The notes under the pieces were generated by a model. That model made no database searches. It saw only the letters and a list, made by a program, of their open reading frames with translations, and had not been told where the DNA came from. Positions 6,469 to 9,328 of a stretch of 9,328 bases of DNA are shown here, in pieces; positions within the stretch are counted from its first letter, which is position 1; every line of letters starts with the position of its first letter. The position numbers and the translations under genes were made by a program. The DNA lies in contig CACGET010000036.1 in assembly GCA_902572155.1 (NCBI GenBank), positions 1 to 9,328 on the forward strand, read 5' to 3'. The DNA comes from an uncultured Pelagibacteraceae bacterium. Lineage in GTDB: Bacteria; Pseudomonadota; Alphaproteobacteria; Pelagibacterales; Pelagibacteraceae.

Positions 6469-7880
6469 TAAAGTTTAGTTCCACCTACTGTCATCTTATC
6501 AATCAATATTGAGGGTTGAGCTACTCCTACTGGAACTCCCTGTCCTGCTTTACCGCAAGTTCCAATTCCGGGATCTAACATCATATCGTTACCTACCATT
6601 GATACTTCTTTTAATATTGATGGCCCATCTCCTATTAAGGTTGCTCCTTTTATTGGTGAACCAATTTTGCCATTAATAATTTCATAAGCTTCTGTGCAAT
6701 TAAATACAAATTTACCTGATGTAATATCTACTTGTCCTCCACCAAAACTTACTGCAAAAATACCTTTATCAACTGATTTGATCATTTCATCTTGTGTTTG
6801 TTTGCCACTTAACATCATTGTATTTCTCATCCTCGGTAAAACAATATGTTTATAGTTTTCTCTTCTTCCACTTCCTGTAGATCTAGTATTCATTAATCTT
6901 GCATTTAATCTATCCTGCATAAAATTTTTCAAAATTCCATTTTCAATCAAAACTGTTCTTTCTGTTGGAGTTCCCTCGTCATCAATCGTTAAGCTGCCTC
7001 TTCTTTTATCTAAAGTGCCATCATCAACAATGGTCACTCCCTCGCTTGCAACTTTTTGGCCCATTAAATTATGAAAAGCAGAGGTTTTTTTTCTATTAAA
7101 ATCTCCTTCTAAGCCGTGTCCAATTGCTTCGTGTATCAAAATTGCCGGCCATCCTGGTCCTAAGACTACTTTCATTTCACCCGCAGGTGCAGGTTTACTG
7201 TCTAAATTTACTGAAGCAATTCTAAAAGCCTCTTCACAAACATTTTGCCAATTATCATTCTTCAAATAATCATCATAAGATTGTCTTCCGCCTATGCCGT
7301 AAACCCCTGTCTCTTTTCTTCCATTTTTTTCAAGCATGACTGATACATTAAATCTAACAAGAGGTCTCACATCTGTTAAGGCCTCACCACCTAAGCGTAT
7401 AATTTCAACGGATTTTTGCTCTCCTGTAAAACTTGCAGTAACTTGTTTTACTTTTGAATCTTTTTTTCTAAGAAAATTATTTACCTTATTTAAAATTTCT
7501 ATTTTAGAATTTAATGATTTTTGATCTATTGGATTAATATCATTATAATACTTTTTATTAGATTTTGGAATTTCACAGTTATAAGTACCATTACTTGATT
7601 TCAAAGTTGATTTTAAATTTGTAGAAGAATTCTTAAGAGACTCTCGGGAGATTTCATTTGAATGAGAATATGCAACAATTTCTCCTGAAATTGCTCGAAA
7701 TCCAAAACCCAAATCTGAATTATAATTTGAACTTTTTATTGTATTGTCATCTAATAAAATTGACTCTGATTTAGAGTCCTCTAGGTATAGCTCACCGTCA
7801 TCACAATTTTTTAAAGTATCTGATACGATATTATTAACATCTTTTCTTGTTAAATCTGATTTATCAAAAAAATTACTCAT
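6468..7880 (-). CDS. tldD: TldD, zinc-metalloprotease catalytic subunit
   Basis: The 470-residue protein is the catalytic half of the TldD/PmbA protease and close to the usual TldD length. The zinc motif HEAIGH is at residues 250-255 within ILIHEAIGHGLEGD. C442 in GIGTCGKAGQGVP is the likely third ligand by comparison with E. coli TldD. Other conserved blocks are SFTGEQKSVEI (150-160), VVLGPGWPAILIHE, TIDDEGTPTERTVLIENG (298-315), the DRLNARLMNTRSTGSGRREN block (323-342), LPRMRNTMM (348-356) and FNCTEAYEI (393-401). All expected active-site elements are present, so it should be active. It is first in the operon with pmbA and divergent from the DCC gene. The ATG at 7880 is preceded by TAAGTAAA, with no strong Shine-Dalgarno sequence. 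Confidence 0.95.
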   Translation of the reverse strand: MSNFFDKSDLTRKDVNNIVSDTLKNCDDGELYLEDSKSESILLDDNTIKSSNYNSDLGFGFRAISGEIVAYSHSNEISRESLKNSSTNLKSTLKSSNGTYNCEIPKSNKKYYNDINPIDQKSLNSKIEILNKVNNFLRKKDSKVKQVTASFTGEQKSVEIIRLGGEALTDVRPLVRFNVSVMLEKNGRKETGVYGIGGRQSYDDYLKNDNWQNVCEEAFRIASVNLDSKPAPAGEMKVVLGPGWPAILIHEAIGHGLEGDFNRKKTSAFHNLMGQKVASEGVTIVDDGTLDKRRGSLTIDDEGTPTERTVLIENGILKNFMQDRLNARLMNTRSTGSGRRENYKHIVLPRMRNTMMLSGKQTQDEMIKSVDKGIFAVSFGGGQVDITSGKFVFNCTEAYEIINGKIGSPIKGATLIGDGPSILKEVSMVGNDMMLDPGIGTCGKAGQGVPVGVAQPSILIDKMTVGGTKL

Positions 7881-7968
7881 TTTACTTACATAATAGTTTA
7901 AAATGAATTTTCAACAGATCATTTAGCACATGTACAAATTTTGACTTAAACGATAATAGGTTAATTTA
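7881..7968. promoter_or_regulatory. 88-bp divergent spacer between tldD and the DCC gene
   Basis: This spacer must hold the tldD-pmbA promoter on the minus strand and the DCC promoter on the plus strand. On plus, GATAAT at 7952-7957 is a 5/6 -10 match, and a TTGACT at 7941-7946 is too close to pair with it. The overlapping palindromes ACATGT (7928-7933) and TGTACA (7931-7936) lie near the middle. The AGG at 7958-7960, 8 bp before the ATG at 7969, may be a weak ribosome binding site. Nothing here is decisive. Confidence 0.3.
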
Positions 7969-8316
7969 ATGAAAGTATATTTTAATAATTCTTGTAAAAT
8001 CTGTAGAGCAGAAATCAACCTTTATAAAAAAGAAAATATAAAAGAAATTGATTGGATCGATATTACTAATAATTCTTTAGCACAAAAAGAAACCTCTAGA
8101 AATGATAAGGAACTATTAAGAAGATTACATGTCATAGAAGATTTCAAGGTAATAGAGGGAGCTGAGGCATTTCTATACGTTTGGAAAAAAATTCCTAAAT
8201 ACAAATTTTTATATAGTTTTTTTAAACTTCCAATTGTGTTTACATTATTTAAATTTGGATATGAAATTGTTGCTTACTTTTTGTATCTTAAAAATAAAAA
8301 ACAACTTAAAAACTAA
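7969..8316 (+). CDS. DCC/DUF393-family thiol-disulfide oxidoreductase-like protein
   Basis: The 115-residue protein fits the small DCC (DUF393) family, named for a conserved Asp and two Cys in a thioredoxin-like fold. The N-terminal MKVYFNNSCKICRAEI carries C9 and C12 as a CxxC pair. The mid-protein GAEAFLYVWKKIPKYKFLY (residues 53-71) matches the family's second conserved block, and a hydrophobic C-terminal half (about 70-106) ends in a basic tail. The position usually held by Asp before the first Cys is Asn (FNNSC), so the eponymous acid is missing. The function is unproven; redox or thiol chemistry is inferred from the CxxC. The gene is divergent from tldD, and its stop overlaps the convergent two-helix protein gene by 4 bp. 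The ATG at 7969 starts directly on the first beta-strand, as is normal for the family. Confidence 0.82.
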   Translation: MKVYFNNSCKICRAEINLYKKENIKEIDWIDITNNSLAQKETSRNDKELLRRLHVIEDFKVIEGAEAFLYVWKKIPKYKFLYSFFKLPIVFTLFKFGYEIVAYFLYLKNKKQLKN

Positions 8317-8606
8317 TTTAAAAAAAATATTAACAATTGGCTTAGTAAAGACATTGAAGCCATAAACATTATTAATACAATTGAATACATAACTGTAATA
8401 ATTTTATTTTTTTTTCTTCTAAGCCTTACAAAAGCTTTATCATCAAGATCAGAAATATCTCTTTTGCCTAAAACAGGATAATCATAACTCAATCTCCAAG
8501 TTGATGGTCCTAATCTAGGGTCTAAGTTATTGTAATAAGTGATCCATGCTAAAATATATTTTAACACTACAAATAAGGTTATCATTAAAATTATACCAAT
8601 AATCAT
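8313..8606 (-). CDS. small two-helix membrane protein, unrecognised
   Basis: The 97-residue product has a hydrophobic segment at residues 2-24, a polar middle of about 42 residues (26-67) with LDPRLGPSTWRLSYDYPVLG and a basic RLRRKKNK patch, and a second hydrophobic segment at 69-95. The RRKK cluster before the second helix suggests that the loop is cytoplasmic by the positive-inside rule, which would put both termini outside. I do not recognise a family. It starts 30 bp after the stop of the coiled-coil gene on the same strand, so the two are probably one operon. AAGG directly abuts the ATG, which is too close for a normal Shine-Dalgarno sequence. Its TAG stop overlaps the TAA of the convergent DCC gene (CTAA, 8313-8316). 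The conserved-looking loop and operon position argue that it is real. Confidence 0.7.
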   Translation of the reverse strand: MIIGIILMITLFVVLKYILAWITYYNNLDPRLGPSTWRLSYDYPVLGKRDISDLDDKAFVRLRRKKNKIITVMYSIVLIMFMASMSLLSQLLIFFLN

Positions 8607-8636
8607 CCTTAATATTACCCAATAAACTTAGAGATA

Positions 8637-9328
8637 TTAATTTTCATTTCTAGTTCTTTTTCTAGCTATCAATTGAGTCAATGAGTCAACCATAGTGTCA
8701 GATGCTTTAAAGATTTCATTATTTTTGAATTCGTGAGAAATATTTTTTTCTGGATTAGTTTTATCCTCAATAACTATGCCTTCATCTGGAGAATTATTCT
8801 TTATATAGATTAATAATAACCATTCCTCATCAGTACTCTCATCCCATTTAACAAAAATTTCACCAGTTTCAAATCGTCTATCAATGCATCTAAATATCGA
8901 CATATGTCTTGTGACATGTCTCTTGTTTAATTGAAATACTAAACTGCTGGCACTTCTATAAAAACTTTCTAAAGCAAATTCTATTTTTTGTCTTGCTAGG
9001 GTGTATTCTTTTTCTTTTTGTAATAAAGTCTCTCTATCTTCATCTCCTTGAATTTTTACTCCTAAAGCTTCTACTCTTTCTCTAATTTTTTGGTCTCTTA
9101 TTGTTCGATATTTTTCTTTTAATTTTTCTATCCTTTCCTGTAGACCTGCGTAATCCTCTCTCTTTTCTTTTAATGATATTTTTTCTAACTTTTCTAATTC
9201 TTTTACTTCTCTAATTCTAAACTTTTCAATTTGTTTTTCTAATCTTAATTGCTTTAAAAATTGCTTTTGTTTTTCAGCTTGCTCAATTCTAAGTAAAGCT
9301 TGTTCTTTTCTTAAAAAAAGCTTTATGT
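8637..9328 (-). CDS. long coiled-coil protein, 5' end beyond window, unrecognised
   Basis: Reading the minus strand in the frame of the TAA at 8639-8637, no stop occurs up to the window edge, giving at least 229 residues. The first in-window ATG (8903) is internal: 141 codons of strongly biased coding sequence precede it in frame. Visible residues 1-82 are K/E/Q/L/R-rich (for example RKEQALLRIEQAEKQKQFLK), typical of a coiled coil or long charged helix. Residues 83-141 are a further helical, charged segment. Residues 142-229 form a compact mixed domain (IFRCIDRRFETGEIFVKWDE, then DEEWLLLIYIKNNSPDEGIVIED) ending in a basic RKRTRNEN. No signal or membrane segment is visible in this part. The gene is followed after 30 bp by the two-helix membrane protein. 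I cannot name a family; a scaffold or membrane-associated partner role is only a guess. Confidence 0.8.
   Translation of the reverse strand, partial: IKLFLRKEQALLRIEQAEKQKQFLKQLRLEKQIEKFRIREVKELEKLEKISLKEKREDYAGLQERIEKLKEKYRTIRDQKIRERVEALGVKIQGDEDRETLLQKEKEYTLARQKIEFALESFYRSASSLVFQLNKRHVTRHMSIFRCIDRRFETGEIFVKWDESTDEEWLLLIYIKNNSPDEGIVIEDKTNPEKNISHEFKNNEIFKASDTMVDSLTQLIARKRTRNEN

Noticed and set aside
7336..7524. 62-codon plus-strand ORF inside tldD
   Set aside because: It is a shadow of a conserved region of TldD.
8022..8204. 60-codon minus-strand ORF inside the DCC gene
   Set aside because: It is antisense to the DCC coding sequence, which has clear family motifs.
8637..8903. 88-residue gene starting at the ATG at 8903
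   Set aside because: The frame continues open with strong coding bias upstream to the window edge, so this ATG is an internal methionine.
6468..9328. A defence or toxin-antitoxin system built from TldD/PmbA plus the neighbouring unknown genes
   Set aside because: TldD/PmbA process microcins and antitoxins in E. coli, but no precursor peptide, modification enzyme, toxin or exporter is visible nearby, and the unknown genes are in separate, convergent transcription units.

Overview
The window is A+T-rich, gene-dense DNA from a streamlined bacterium. Genes are packed with tiny or overlapping junctions, and Shine-Dalgarno sequences are weak or absent. The gene families (TypA, a DEAD-box helicase with a basic tail, TldD/PmbA, a DUF6134-type exported protein, a DCC/DUF393 protein) would fit a marine alphaproteobacterium of the SAR11/Pelagibacterales or HIMB59 kind. 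That placement is inferred from composition and gene families, not from a marker gene; an A+T-rich gammaproteobacterium such as SAR86 is not excluded. No rRNA, tRNA, CRISPR array, insertion sequence, prophage or defence gene was seen.

Layout, left to right. 1-160 is A/T-rich non-coding DNA with a short direct repeat and a possible promoter. 161-274 (+) is a candidate 37-residue, lysine-rich microprotein whose stop overlaps that of the DEAD-box RNA helicase at 271-1752 (-). A 189-bp divergent intergenic region separates the helicase from typA/bipA at 1942-3768 (+). typA runs tail-to-tail into a six-helix YczE-like membrane protein at 3765-4412 (-). After a 52-bp divergent spacer comes an exported DUF6134-type protein at 4465-5145 (+). 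This converges on a two-gene operon, tldD (6468-7880, -) then pmbA (5152-6468, -), joined by a TAATG stop/start overlap. A divergent 88-bp spacer leads to a DCC/DUF393 protein at 7969-8316 (+). That gene converges on a second minus-strand operon: a long coiled-coil protein entering from beyond the right edge (8637-9328, 5' truncated), then a small two-helix membrane protein (8313-8606).

Most genes are housekeeping. The helicase and TypA both act on RNA or ribosomes and are often linked to cold or stress adaptation. TldD and PmbA form one heteromeric metalloprotease. The YczE-like, DUF6134 and DCC proteins have no firmly assigned cellular role. The least explained part is the right end, where an unrecognised coiled-coil protein and an unrecognised two-helix membrane protein appear to be co-transcribed.

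The main structural observation is compaction: three of the four convergent gene pairs overlap by exactly 4 bp through shared stop codons (TTAA, TTAA, CTAA), and the fourth is 6 bp apart within a perfect palindrome. No convincing GC-rich intrinsic terminator is visible. I do not see a clear new multi-gene system.
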